DNA from: Pseudovirgaria hyperparasitica
Lineage: Eukaryota > Ascomycota > Dothideomycetes > Acrospermales > Acrospermaceae
Assembly (NCBI RefSeq): GCF_010093815.1
Contig: NW_022985551.1
Location: 2,119,087-2,183,086 of the forward strand
Direction of reading: 5' to 3'
DNA length: 64,000 nucleotides
This document shows positions 11,674-22,180 of the stretch, one piece after another; position 1 is the stretch's first letter; each line of letters begins with the position of its first letter. The notes below the pieces were generated by a model. That model was not told the DNA's origin and did no database searches. It saw nothing but the letters and a program-made list of their open reading frames with translations. The position numbers were made by a program, and so were the translations under genes.

Positions 11674-12761
11674 ATGTTCGGCTTTATAGCAGACATCTTG
11701 ACGTGAGTCTAAGCTACCTTACATCTTCCGATTAGGCGGTGACTACAAAGAGCTTCAGCTACGGCTCACGAGATATAAAGTGTCGATGCTGACCTCTCGT
11801 CTACAGGTCTGTCATTACCGTACTCTTCCCTATCTTTGCCTCCTACAAAGCCCTTCGCGCATCCGACCCAGCCCAGCTCGTACCATGGCTCATGTACTGG
11901 TGCATCCTCTCTCTCCTGCTCCTGGTAGAATCCATGTTCGCCTTCATACTGACCTGGATTCCCTTCTACTCATGGATCCGCTTCCTCGTTCATTTTTCCC
12001 TCGTCATGCCCGGATCCCATGGTGCCACGATGCTCTATCAAGAGCACGTTGAGCCGTTCCTTGCACACCACGAAGAAGAGATCGAATATTACATTAGCGA
12101 TGCACATGAGAAGGCGAAGTCCATGGGATTGGCATATCTGAAGCTCGCAATTGAATGGGCAAAGGTCAATGTCATGGGCATGGAGCCTTCACCGCGAACA
12201 CCACCGAATAGTAGAAATACTAGCCAGAACTACGCGCAACAGCTGCTAGGCAAGTTCATGATGCCTTCTGCTAGGCCTTCACACGGCTCTGGACCCGGTG
12301 CAGATTTGTATGGTCTTGTGACGCAAGCTATCTCTAGTGCTTCGACATTCTATTCAGGATCGCGAGATGCTCGAGCAGAAGAAATTCAGAGGAGTGGGAC
12401 TCTTATTCCAGACGATCTCAGGGGGAAAGACGAACGCATGTTGTATGTAAATACGCAACGTGAGGGACTGCATGTGCTACTTCAAGCTTATGACCGCGAA
12501 GCTATGGACCTAGAATCCGAGCAAGAAGGTCGACCCGACTTACCCAAGAGCCGAAGTGAGGTTGACTTCGACAAGATCGATCGCGATGAAGCTTCTTCAG
12601 GCAGCGGTAGTGGTGGACGGAGGTCTCCTGCGCCTCAAGGAAGTTGGATGCCATGGAACTGGAGTGGCTCGAAGCCTTTAAGCCCTACCTCCAGACACAA
12701 TCCGCGGGACAACATGACTAGAGGAAAGACAACTGGCGCTGATCCTGACCTTGCTTATTAG
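11674..12761 (+). CDS. TB2/DP1/HVA22 (REEP/Yop1-like) membrane-shaping protein
   Basis: Two exons, 11674-11702 (29 bp) and 11807-12761, are separated by a 104-bp intron and give 327 residues. The N-terminal ~100 residues are the HVA22 domain: a hydrophobic hairpin from FGFIADILT|SVITVLFPIFASYKAL, then WLMYWCILSLLLLVESMFAF and FYSWIRFLVHFSLVMPGSHGATMLYQ. That last block is the typical P..GA..LY pattern of REEP proteins, which curve tubular ER. The helix after it (EHVEPFLAHHEEEIEYYI) also fits. The remaining ~200 residues are hydrophilic and Ser/Gly/Pro-rich, longer than in yeast Yop1 and common in filamentous fungi. Codon phase continues across the intron (ac|g). Confidence 0.87.
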
Positions 12762-13025
12762 ATTTCGTTATTATGACCTCATGACAACGCCATTGGCTTT
12801 TGGGTAGGCGTAAGAACTGGATTTCATGCAAGGGCGACACTCGACTGGAAGTATCACAACGTCCAGCAGGACACACAGTAAACGATTTGTAGAGATTAGA
12901 TACTTTAAGCGCGCTTGTAACCAGCTCACCTACTGGCAGTGCCCCATAAATCTATGTCATCATATATGTACACAGTTCGAGAACTTGAACCAATTACAGA
13001 CTCTTTGTATAGTACATACTCATGC

Positions 13026-14100
13026 TCATTTGCCGGCAACAGTTTCCTTGAACGGATATCGTACCTGGTCATCTTTCCTCAGCATAATCTTTTTTTTCCT
13101 CTTTGTGGTGACATGCTCCACCCATGCCTCTCTTCCATATTCAGCGAGATGTTTGCGTATAAATCGTGGATCCCAGAGCTCGGACGCAATGCCCAAGTCC
13201 TTGCAGCATCGCATCAATGCATTGGACTTGCAGCCTTCGACGGCGGTCGGGATCCCGTCGGGATCAAAGTACTGCATCTCACCGCGGGCAACAGAGACAA
13301 GTCTGTACACAATTAAACATTAGAACTTGAACCAATAGGTAGGACACGTAAAATGAGAGACCATTGAATGGAAACAAAGAGAGCGAGACATACCTCCCGC
13401 CAACAACCAACCCATACTCCCTCGTAACCAGCTTCCCCGTCACAATGCTCTCCCCCCTCGGCGCCAGCCCCCAGCTGCCCGGCCCAAACGCCTTGTTCAG
13501 AATCCGCCGATACTTGATCTCCGGCAGGTAGATGATCCCGTCCGGCTTGATCTCCACATCATCAGGGTTCAGCGGCGCAAGCAACACTTCGGCCGCCTGC
13601 GGGGGGAACGCGCTGTCGCCTAGCCCATGGTATGTACGAGACCAGTCGATCGCCTGCGCGCTGGGGTCCGGTGGCGGCGGCGAGTCGACGAGGCCTTCGG
13701 AAAGATCGTGCGTGCCTGATGTAGCGGCCTCGTTGCGAGATGTTGGCGGAAGGGGTTCAGCGGTCACCGGGCGAAACCTTCCGGCGACGACGTCGTGGGT
13801 GTTATTGCTGCTGCTGTCTGCGGCAGGTTTGGCTGTGGCGGGGGCTGGAGCAGCGGCTTGAGAAGACGATGGAGCGGGTGCTTTTGCGGGTGCTTTTGTG
13901 GGTGCTGCGGGCTTTGAGGTTGTGGATTGGGAGGATGATGTCCCTGTTGCGTTTCGTATCGGCGGCTTGAATGTGTTTCTGGAGACCGGGGTGCTAGAGG
14001 CGAATCGTATGTATGTGAGCGTGCTTTGGGAGTGGGCGCGGGTGTATGATGACATTGCAGAGCAACGTGTGAGAGCCCGGCGGGCGCACGTTGAGCTCAT
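13026..14100 (-). CDS. MGM101: MGM101, mitochondrial genome maintenance recombination protein
   Basis: Mgm101 is a Rad52-like single-strand annealing protein of the mitochondrial nucleoid, needed to keep and repair mtDNA. Exons 13394-14100 and 13026-13302 with a 91-bp intron give 327 residues. The first ~45 residues are rich in Arg, Ser and Thr and lack acids ([20 protein letters not shown]), as expected for a matrix import signal. Residues ~50-130 are Pro/Ala/Ser/Thr low complexity. The conserved core follows: [76 protein letters not shown], and [20 protein letters not shown] near the end. It is convergent with the REEP-like gene and divergent from BPL1. Confidence 0.95.
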
Positions 14101-14525
14101 GGCAATTAGGAGTGGTCGTCGATGAGGATGCAGAGCAGAGCACCGACGTCAAACGATAATTAGTTTGGGAGGTGAGGTATATCAGATTCGAGTTAGGCTG
14201 TGTGTGCCTCAGGCATAAAAAAGGACGCTTCTTTTGGCTCGACGAACTCCGCTCCGTCCTCCGCGTTTACAGTTCTCATCACAGGCATCAAGGTCTATGT
14301 GCTAAATTATATTGGGACAAGGTCATTGAGTTGATCATCCCGTAACGACACATTCGTGCGATCCTTGCTGCCTTCACTACAGTCTCGTTTTCCGAGTTAG
14401 ACGGTATATGCTTAGTACTAAACCTGTCGAACTCGGGTACCATGGCCTAGTTCGGAGGCAAGAATATATATAAAGGCTGGGTCTGGATACCGTATTGATC
14501 CAATCGCATTGGTAACTCCATCAAC
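14101..14525. promoter_or_regulatory. Divergent promoter region MGM101/BPL1 with TATA element
   Basis: This 425-bp region lies between divergent starts. TATATATAAA at 14465-14474 is about 52 bp before the BPL1 ATG and is a plausible TATA box. No other motif was recognised. Confidence 0.55.
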
Positions 14526-16774
14526 ATGGTCGCAAGTCGGAGACTGAACGTGCTTGTTTATTCTGGTAAGTACATATCAGATGATCACGTATACTTGGAA
14601 TTTATCATTCTCCAGGCCATGGTGCGACCAAGGAGTCTATAAGACACTGTTTGTACACACTGAGGAGACTCCTTTCACCGAATTATGCGGTCATCCCCGT
14701 GGATGGAAACATTATCCTCAAAGAACCGTGGTCTGCGACGTGCGCACTTTTAGTCTTCCCTGGAGGCGCCGATACAGGCTATTGTCGGACACTCAACGGA
14801 GATGGCAATAGAAAGATTACCCAATTTGTGAACCGCGGTGGCAACTTCATCGGATTCTGTGCTGGTGGCTACTATGGCTCCAATCGTTGCGAGTTCGAAG
14901 TCGGAGACAAGAAAATGGAGGTCGTTGGCGATAGAGAGCTCGGATTCTTCCCAGGAGCTTGCCGTGGTCTAGCGTTTCCAGGATTTGTATACAATAGCGA
15001 AGCTGGTGCGCGAGCAGTCGAGCTGAAGGCCAACAAAGATGCTTTTCCGACCTCCATAGGGCTGGAAGCCCCTTTCAGAGTGTACTATAACGGTGGTGGC
15101 GTGTTTGTGGATGCCGAAAAACTGAAGAGCCGAGGAGTTGAGGTCTTGGCTAGTTTTACAGAAGATTTGAATGTCGATTCCGGGGAAGGGAGTGCTGCCG
15201 TAGTCTATCGTAGAATTGGGGAAGGACATGTCATTCTCACGGGGCCTCACCCAGAGTCAGCACCTCGTAGACTTTTTCTGATCGATTGTACTAAGATTAG
15301 ACAGGTTTGCCGGTATCAATCTCTCCAAAGAAGGGGCAGAAGACAACTACAAGCAAGTTGTAGATACTGTAATTGCCAACGAAAAGCCTAGGACGACCTT
15401 TATGAAGGCTTGTCTGAGGAAGCTAGGCATGCAGGTCAATGAAGAGGAGCAGCCGGTACCTTCACTCTCCCGCCTCCATCTCTCAGCTCATCGTCCCTCA
15501 GATGTCGGCGAACTCGTTTCGAGCTGGGAAGAAGTCATCACTATAGATGACGGGGAAGAATATGTGGAAGGTGGTCACGAGACATTTCACCTCGAGAAGC
15601 GGTCGTCTTGGTCGATGAAAACCTTGAAGGATACAGTAGCATCGTCCATCTCAGGAGCAACAACCGAGTCCCCTGCAAAACCTACCGAAGCACCCGCTAT
15701 GATTGACTATGACAAAGCCTTGAAGAAAGTCTTCCCGCATGAAGACGAACTACCATCCTACAAAGAGACTCCTAGCTTTAACCACTCCGCGTATTTTGCC
15801 CACTTGCAAGCTTATCGACTAAAAGCTGAAGAGAAGGATGGAGAGTTTGGAAAGTACTTATTATATGGTGAAGTTGTAACAAGCACGCAAACCATGCTCG
15901 AAAAGTACTTCATAGTCCAGAGTTATACTTCTCTGCTAATTTTCATAGGAACAATGCGCTACTGAAACATCTTCCAGATGGCTTCACCGCCACAGCTACT
16001 ACGCAAATTACTGGGAGAGGTCGGGGCACAAATGTTTGGGTTGCGCCTCGGGGAGGGCTCATGTTTAGCACTGTCATGCGCCACCCTGTCGCGCTCACAG
16101 TTTCGGCCCCTGTCGTATTCATCCAGTATCTTGCTGCTCTTGCAATTGTCACTGCTATCAAATCCTATGAGCCCAGCTACTCCAAGCTACCAGTCAAGTT
16201 GAAATGGCCCAACGACATCTACGCACTCGATCCTGATTTGGATAAGAATGCAGAAGGCGGAGGCTATGTCAAGATCGGAGGCTTGCTCATCAACACTAGC
16301 TACTCCGGCAGCGATTTTACCTTGGTGCTAGGCATAGGCCTCAATGTTGCGAACGGACTTCCCACTACAAGCTTGGATAAACTCGCACATGCACAGGGAC
16401 TACGGTCGTTCCAAATAGAGAAGATCCTCGCGAAGATTCTTGTCTGTCTAGAAGACATATATCGGAAGTTTCGCCGGACAGGATGGAACAGCGAGCTTGA
16501 GGACATATACTGCAAGAATTGGCTGCATACGTACGTGACCGCACAATTCGTTACAGGAAGGACATCTGGTACTGACTTGACTAGTGATCAAGTTGTAACA
16601 TTAGAGACAGAAGGTGGTATGCGAGCCCGCATAAGGGGCATCACTCGTGATTGGGGTCTACTAGTAGCCGAAGAGCTTGGATGGGAGGACCGGCCGACGG
16701 GAAAAATTGTCCAGCTACAGAGTGACAGCAATAGTTTTGACTTTTTCAAAGGCCTCTTGAAGAAGAAATTGTAG
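14526..16774 (+). CDS. BPL1: Biotin-[protein] ligase (holocarboxylase synthetase)
   Basis: The enzyme activates biotin as biotinyl-AMP and attaches it to carboxylases such as acetyl-CoA and pyruvate carboxylase. Four exons (14526-14565, 14616-15255, 15305-15904, 15949-16774) with introns of 50, 49 and 44 bp give 701 residues. The N-terminal third is the glutamine-amidotransferase-like BPL_N domain: NVLVYSGHGATKESI, LLVFPGGADTGYCRTLNG and FIGFCAGGYYGS, which retains the nucleophile-like Cys. The C-terminal ligase domain has YGEVVTSTQTMLEK, the biotin/ATP loop GRGRGTNVW, GGLMFS, KLKWPNDIY and GGLLINTSYSG, then the C-terminal cap domain with MRARIRGITRDWGLLV. Length and order match yeast Bpl1 (about 690 residues). 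Each intron restores a conserved block. Confidence 0.96.
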
Positions 16775-17156
16775 AGCAACATTGTTAGTACCACTTCTTC
16801 TTTCGTCTAGCTACAGCGGTCTGTGTCACATGGGAAAGCCTTTTTCACGCAGCATCTCGCAATTCACTTCCCAACAACGAACGAGATTAAGGGATCCACA
16901 CTGCCCAAGTGAACAACAACAACAACACCTTTTCACGTCTAATCTTGACTGGCGCCTTACGCAGTTTTTGGGTATTTAAATAGCTGTGCCCCCCCGCAAA
17001 CCTTTCACAACAGTCTCAACCTCAACATCCACCGCGTGTCAATTTCGTGGACGTCGTTTTGTTCCGCCTACACGAACCTTTGCTCAGCTCCTACCTGTCA
17101 AGAAACAGGTATCGACCATCCTTCCAAACAGCTCTCGCTGCATTGGAGTTTCTGTC
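16775..17156. promoter_or_regulatory. Spacer and 5' leader of the cysteine-cluster protein gene
   Basis: This 382-bp stretch includes a short CAA run at about 16914-16927 (caacaacaacaacacc). The frame of the following gene is open upstream to 16986 but has no ATG before 17157, so this part is more likely leader than coding. Confidence 0.45.
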
Positions 17157-18794
17157 ATGACAATGTTTGATAATGTCGCTCCAGATACGCGCCCACAGCG
17201 GCCAAGCAGGAATAATTTCTACTCGAATTTCGACGCGACTTTCAATACGGTTGACCTCCCAGGCTTGATTACAGGCAACGAGGAACTTCCTACAGCTGAA
17301 GACGCAGATCATTTGGATCAAACCAACGTCGACCCATTTGACGACGCATTTGAAGTAGACGACTTGCTTCTGGATTCCGACGAAGATCATTACTTTCCAC
17401 ACCGCCTCTCAGTTATATCCGAACGCACTGAGCCATTGTCATTGTCATCGTCACAGCGAGGCGCCTTCAGAAGCTCTCACAGGAACTCTCACAGAGACTC
17501 TTTCGAAGCCACACTCCTAGTATCAACACATCCGTATTCTCGAGATATGTCACAACGTTCCCTTCGCGGTCCTCTCCCCATGGGCTCTAACCAGTTGGCC
17601 TTACGAAGCCGCTCCTCTCTTCGCTCCCTCCCCGTCGAAGAGGAATCAGACTCCGACAGCGATGCGAATTCCAACTACGATTCTCCGGTACTTCGAACCG
17701 AATCATATAGCGATTCCAATACATATGCGGAACCTCAAACCCCTCCCAGTCATTCACGTAGCTCCTCAACCAGCACAATCAAAGCGTATCCCATACCTCA
17801 ATGGACTATTCCTCAACCAAATCCGCAGCCTCTGCCATCGCGTCCAATGTATCACTCAAGCACACCCTCATGGGTCACTGTCGCATCCGAAACGAAACCA
17901 GAACCTGAAGACTCTGAAGATGACTGGGTGTCAGAGCGCAGCATCACTCCCACAGTTGAAAGTAGCGTTACGCCCAACCCTTCGCCATCGAAGCGTAGCA
18001 CCGCCTCTGCACCCTCTCCATTCACGCAGAGAATCGTCTCCCAAGGACTAGCCGGTCCCATCCAAATGCGTTCTCAAACACCCATCACCGCCCTCGAGGG
18101 TTCGCTGCAGCAGAAAGCCTGCCAGATCGCCTGCCTCGTTGGCGCTCCCGAACCGGAGCGGTTCAACAAACTCCGACCAACCTCCTTCCACCAACGCGTG
18201 TGCCGGGCTCTCGAAGCCAAAGAAGCACGCATCATCACCCCGGACCAGCCGAACTACGCCACAAGGGCGATGCTGAAGGAGAGCAGCCCGCTTGACGCCC
18301 TCAGTCTGCGCTTCCAGCAGATGAGCTCCACCATGAGCAACATCGGCGTGCTAGAGAGTGCGCTGGAAGACAGCTGGGGCGTCAGCTCCACCGACACCAC
18401 CCGCCCGGTCTTGTACACACAGGCCGCATACCAGACCGCCGACGTCACGGCAGCCAGGCGCCCACCACAGGTTCCTGCCTTTCTTCAATGTGCCGGCGTA
18501 GAGCACCAGCTCTACCCGGTGTACCCCAAGGCCTTCTTCGGCATGCACGCGCCTGCAAAGGCTGTTGCCAAGAAACCTTCGGGGTGGAACCTGCTGGTGG
18601 CGTGTCTGGACCCGCGGCGTGCGGTGAAGGGTAAGGAGGTGTCGGTGGAGGCGGAGGAGGTGCCCCTCGCTCCACAGTCGGAAACGTTGGCGATGTGTGA
18701 TGTTTGCAGTCGCGCGATCGAGCGCACTAGGTGGGTGTGCCGCGTTTCTGGCTGTGGAGTCGAGGTATGCACGGAGTGCAAGAAGAGGGTTTAG
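17157..18794 (+). CDS. Uncharacterised, mostly disordered protein with C-terminal zinc-type cysteine cluster
   Basis: This single-exon frame gives 545 residues from the first in-frame ATG. I do not recognise a named family. Residues 1-~330 are acidic, Ser/Pro-rich and low in hydrophobics (runs of DSDSD, SSSTST, PSPSKRS), so probably disordered and heavily phosphorylated. A more ordered part spans ~350-490 (QQKACQIACLVGAPEPERF, FHQRVCRALEAKEARI, DALSLRFQQMSSTMSNIGVLE). The end carries MCDVCSRAIERTRWVC, then CGVEVCTECKKRV, spaced C-x2-C-x10-C-x4-C-x4-C-x2-C, a treble-clef-like zinc site resembling half of a RING, PHD or ZZ finger. A ubiquitin-related or chromatin role is possible but unproven. 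The coding character is strong through the conserved-looking middle and the cluster. Confidence 0.75.
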   Translation: MTMFDNVAPDTRPQRPSRNNFYSNFDATFNTVDLPGLITGNEELPTAEDADHLDQTNVDPFDDAFEVDDLLLDSDEDHYFPHRLSVISERTEPLSLSSSQRGAFRSSHRNSHRDSFEATLLVSTHPYSRDMSQRSLRGPLPMGSNQLALRSRSSLRSLPVEEESDSDSDANSNYDSPVLRTESYSDSNTYAEPQTPPSHSRSSSTSTIKAYPIPQWTIPQPNPQPLPSRPMYHSSTPSWVTVASETKPEPEDSEDDWVSERSITPTVESSVTPNPSPSKRSTASAPSPFTQRIVSQGLAGPIQMRSQTPITALEGSLQQKACQIACLVGAPEPERFNKLRPTSFHQRVCRALEAKEARIITPDQPNYATRAMLKESSPLDALSLRFQQMSSTMSNIGVLESALEDSWGVSSTDTTRPVLYTQAAYQTADVTAARRPPQVPAFLQCAGVEHQLYPVYPKAFFGMHAPAKAVAKKPSGWNLLVACLDPRRAVKGKEVSVEAEEVPLAPQSETLAMCDVCSRAIERTRWVCRVSGCGVEVCTECKKRV

Positions 18795-19566
18795 GAGGTG
18801 GCGGGGGAGGGGGGAGGTGGATAGTCCAATAGACAACAGAGAGGAGAGAGTTTTGCGTGGTGTTCGAACCTGTGCAATATGATATCGATATGTGATGTGA
18901 ATGATTGATCAAAGTGTTAACATCGTGATGTATGTCTCTGCTTTATGCAAATTCAAGGTTTCAAGATGAAGATGTACTGATATACCTACTATAGAGGGCC
19001 AAACGAGTGGTATAAGCTTGTAGCTGTTTATTGAACAAGGACTACTCAGTTCTAGGTAAGACTGTATATGGCTATTCATAAGCGTGGTGTTGCTCATTCC
19101 AGGCTTAACAAATGTATAATCCAGTCGAAGATCTATATCGAATTAACGGTAGAGAGTCCAGTATCAGCAGACTAATTTTGTCAATACATGGGAAAATACT
19201 ATAACCCTTACCAGAAACAGTCAGTTTTCTGCTATACGGAAGGCATTATTGTGATATTAAATCAAAGAACAGCTGGTTCTACAGTATCATGCAAGCTGAG
19301 CGTGTCGCAGAGAGCCCATAATAAACCGCTTCTATATAGATAGTCACGCAGATCATACACTATGAGGTGTGAGTTCTGTAAGTTTAACCCCTATGTTAAG
19401 TCTACAAAAACTGTACTAATCAGCATAATAAGCTGTTCTAGGTAATTGATATGTTGAAATATTAATCATTTCAGGTCCGTAAATAGACTAGCTTGAAGCA
19501 TTCCCATGCTCAAAAATTCGCATTTCTTCGACAAAGTCTCCGACCACACAACAAAACCTGCTGACC
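18795..19566. other. AT-leaning intergenic region, no gene seen
   Basis: This 772-bp spacer lies between two same-strand genes. It is visibly AT-richer than its neighbours from about 18890 to 19500, with many short TA-containing words, but less so than the island near 61.5 kb. No open frame of note, RNA gene or repeat end was recognised. Confidence 0.4.
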
Positions 19567-20838
19567 ATGAATTTTTCTGCGATCATCGACTATGACGATG
19601 ACTACATACAACCGCTTATCATAAGTTCTCTGCAGAAGAGGCTACCAAGTTCCACGTTCGAGCTCAAAGATTCAATAGACACCTGTACACCAGCCTCTGC
19701 AGTGCTGCAATTTAGGGACTATGAGTCTATTGACTTTCAGCACGCGGTTTCCAACCCACAAAGTCTCGTCAATGCATATATAATCCGCAAAGCTCTTATT
19801 CGAAAGCATTACCTTTCAAACACTGTCTCAAACTGGATTACGAAACATCCAGAAACACCATTGAAAGGCCACGTGAAAGCTTCCGTGGACTTTGAGCTCG
19901 ACTATGCAGAGTTCCTCGATGATGCGCTAGTTGAAGCCTTTGAGCTCAGAGAGAGCTTCGAGAAGAATGAAGGCAAGGAGCCACAAGACCGGGAATGGTG
20001 GATATTGAAACCAGGCATGAGTGATCGAGGGCAAGGCATTCGGCTCTTCAGCACGGAAGAAGAGCTACAGGAGATCTTCGAGGAATGGGAGGCTGAAAAC
20101 CCTTCGGACTCGGACGATGACGGGGAGACATCTGATACGGAGGATGCCAGGAACCACGAGAGAGAGGGCGATGGCATCATCACATCACACCTCCGTCATT
20201 TTGTCGCTCAGCCATATATACACCCACCACTCCTCCTGGAGCCATCCATAACAGATCATGGACCCCGGAAATTTCATATCAGGACATATGTATTGGCTGT
20301 TGGTGCCCTCAAAGTCTACGTACACAAGCCAATGCTCGCACTGTTCGCCGCACAGCCGTACTCACCGCCCTGGGAAGCAGACTCAGCAGATGCTCTCCGA
20401 GCACATTTGACGAATACGTGTCTTCAAGGCAGCGACATTCGCGAGGGTAGCGTGAACCAATTCTGGTCATTGACCAGGCCTCAAAATGCCCCAGAGGACT
20501 GGAAAGATGCGGTCTGGAGTCAGATATGTGACACAACAGGCGCATTGTTCGAGGCTGCCGCCAGAGGCATGATGATCCATTTTCAGCCTATACCAAACGC
20601 TTTTGAGATGTTTGGGCTGGATTTTATGGTTGATGAGGACTTAAACACGTGGCTGTTGGAGGTGAATGCATTTCCGGATTTCAAGCAAACGGGAGATGAC
20701 CTGAAGGGTATCGTTGAGGGCTTCTTTGAGGATGTGGTGGACCTGGCGATCAAGCCGTTCTTTGGCTTAGGCAAAGCAGCCGTGGGCGGGAATGAAAGGT
20801 CGAAGCAAGTGCTTGATATAGATCTAGGGAGGAGATGA
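19567..20838 (+). CDS. Tubulin-tyrosine-ligase (TTL) domain protein, Pby1 C-terminal type
   Basis: This single-exon protein of 423 residues has an ATP-grasp TTL fold. The N-terminal MNFSAIIDYDDDYIQPLI resembles the TTL half of yeast Pby1, a P-body-associated protein. ATP-site parts are WWILKPGMSDRGQGIRLFS from about residue 144, an acidic Ser/Asp insert (~175-200), FVAQPYIHPPLLL, KFHIRTYVLAVGALKVYVH, HLTNTCLQ and a metal-binding end FGLDFMVDEDLNTWLLEVNA. The motifs needed for catalysis (K, RTY, LTNT, E-x-N) look complete. Yeast Pby1 is larger because a SurE-like phosphatase domain precedes the TTL domain; none is encoded here. The substrate of this TTL group is not settled, so tubulin modification should not be assumed. 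Confidence 0.87.
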   Translation: MNFSAIIDYDDDYIQPLIISSLQKRLPSSTFELKDSIDTCTPASAVLQFRDYESIDFQHAVSNPQSLVNAYIIRKALIRKHYLSNTVSNWITKHPETPLKGHVKASVDFELDYAEFLDDALVEAFELRESFEKNEGKEPQDREWWILKPGMSDRGQGIRLFSTEEELQEIFEEWEAENPSDSDDDGETSDTEDARNHEREGDGIITSHLRHFVAQPYIHPPLLLEPSITDHGPRKFHIRTYVLAVGALKVYVHKPMLALFAAQPYSPPWEADSADALRAHLTNTCLQGSDIREGSVNQFWSLTRPQNAPEDWKDAVWSQICDTTGALFEAAARGMMIHFQPIPNAFEMFGLDFMVDEDLNTWLLEVNAFPDFKQTGDDLKGIVEGFFEDVVDLAIKPFFGLGKAAVGGNERSKQVLDIDLGRR

Positions 20839-20946
20839 TGTCCTGAGAGTTCTATATCTCTAGTATTGTATCAAAAAGTTTACTCACGTCCGTCATATAT
20901 ACAAGATCATCCTCGATTAACTATTCACGCTCAACACACCTCTAAT

Positions 20947-21935
20947 CTAAGAGGAGAACCTCCATAAATAGGGGAGGTGGTTGTATAGCTCGTCGAACTC
21001 TTTAGCCATCCATCCCCTTGCCTGGCCACCTCTTCCCACGATGACCAGACCTCCAGCAAGCCAGAGACCAGTCAGAGCTGCTGCTGCTCCATTAATGCTA
21101 TACCACCTCCTCTTGCTACGCAGCTGTCCTCCTGGTCCTCCTTGCGTGACTTGCACTGGTGTCCACCCCTGCCACTTCGCCCAGCCCCAGACGGCATGGA
21201 AGACCCCTACACCCACCAAAGCAGTATATCCTACAAACGACGCTATCGGATGTTTCGCAAACCCATGCGCAACATACGAAAGGTTTATTATTGAATTGTC
21301 ACCGTGGAGATACATCGGTAGCACCCTCGTGACGAATACATGTGTGGCCACGAGCGGAGACAATGCAAACCCCAGCGCACTGATACCCGAGACCTTGGGC
21401 CATGCTATTGTTCGTCTATCTTTACGTGACTCCGCGCCGTACCAGCCTAGGGACTGGCTACGGCGGTAAAGGCGCAATGCCACACCGGCTGCGACATGTG
21501 TGATGGCTGGTATGCCGATTAGCAGTGCTTCAAGAGGGAAGCTCTGGTAGTATGGGCGCGTAAGGAGGAGGTATTTGTCGCTCGATGTGACGGAACGGGT
21601 TATGAGAGGGAGGATGGCGGTGTTCGTGACATGGAAGGCGGCGAAGACGGTGAATGTGTATGAGGAGTATTTCTGGGCGCGGATTACTTTGGAGTCTATG
21701 AGTTACTTTGGACAAGATGTATATGAACGTTCTACCACGTACAATACCATGCTGGTCCATGGTTACCGAGTCCAAATATCGAGGTCGTAGAGCTCTGCGG
21801 CGGTGACGTCGCTTGTGGGAAGTAGCTGTCGCTTGAGACTTCGTACGGTGTGTCTTCGATTGGGGATGGATCGACCTCGGTCAAGCCGAAGGGGGTTTCC
21901 CCGTCGCCTGTACTGTCAGGCCGGTGATGTGACAT
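20947..21935 (-). CDS. MCP1: MCP1-like mitochondrial outer-membrane protein (Mcp1 TM domain, formerly DUF1691)
   Basis: Two exons, 21743-21935 and 20947-21695, with a 47-bp intron (donor GTACGT) give 313 residues. The joint reads GNHGPAWYYSKVIRAQKYSSYTF, continuing into FTVFAAFHVTNTAILPLI, a conserved opening helix with the HxTNT pattern of this family. Further hydrophobic segments are LEALLIGIPAITHVAAGVAL, GISALGFALSPLVATHVFVT, FVGYTALVGVGVFHAVWGW and AAAALTGLWLAGGLVIVG. Histidines sit within helices, as in related membrane folds. In yeast, Mcp1 recruits Vps13 to mitochondria and suppresses loss of ER-mitochondria contacts. The N-terminal ~60 residues are hydrophilic. The start is the ATG at 21935; the upstream in-frame GTG at 21971 is not used here. 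The gene is convergent with the TTL gene, 108 bp apart. Confidence 0.86.
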
Positions 21936-22180
21936 TTGGTGTTTATGAATATATGTTGGGATCCTGTCCACTCGGCGTCGAGATATTACATATGTCCGTG
22001 CGCGACGCTACATCATTTCTAAGATCCACCTTTCAACACTGGACAACTTCTGCACTTGCAATGTCAACACACGATATAATCTTCCACTGACGACCAATGC
22101 AATCAACGGCGCGCACGACCCAACTCTGGAAATTATCTGTCCTTCCAGTCTGACGAAACTCGGATCTCGCAGTCTTCATC

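Noticed and set aside
18890-19500. Second RIP-type island
   Set aside because: AT-leaning, but clearly less extreme than 61.5-61.9 kb and without sharp edges; could be an ordinary spacer.
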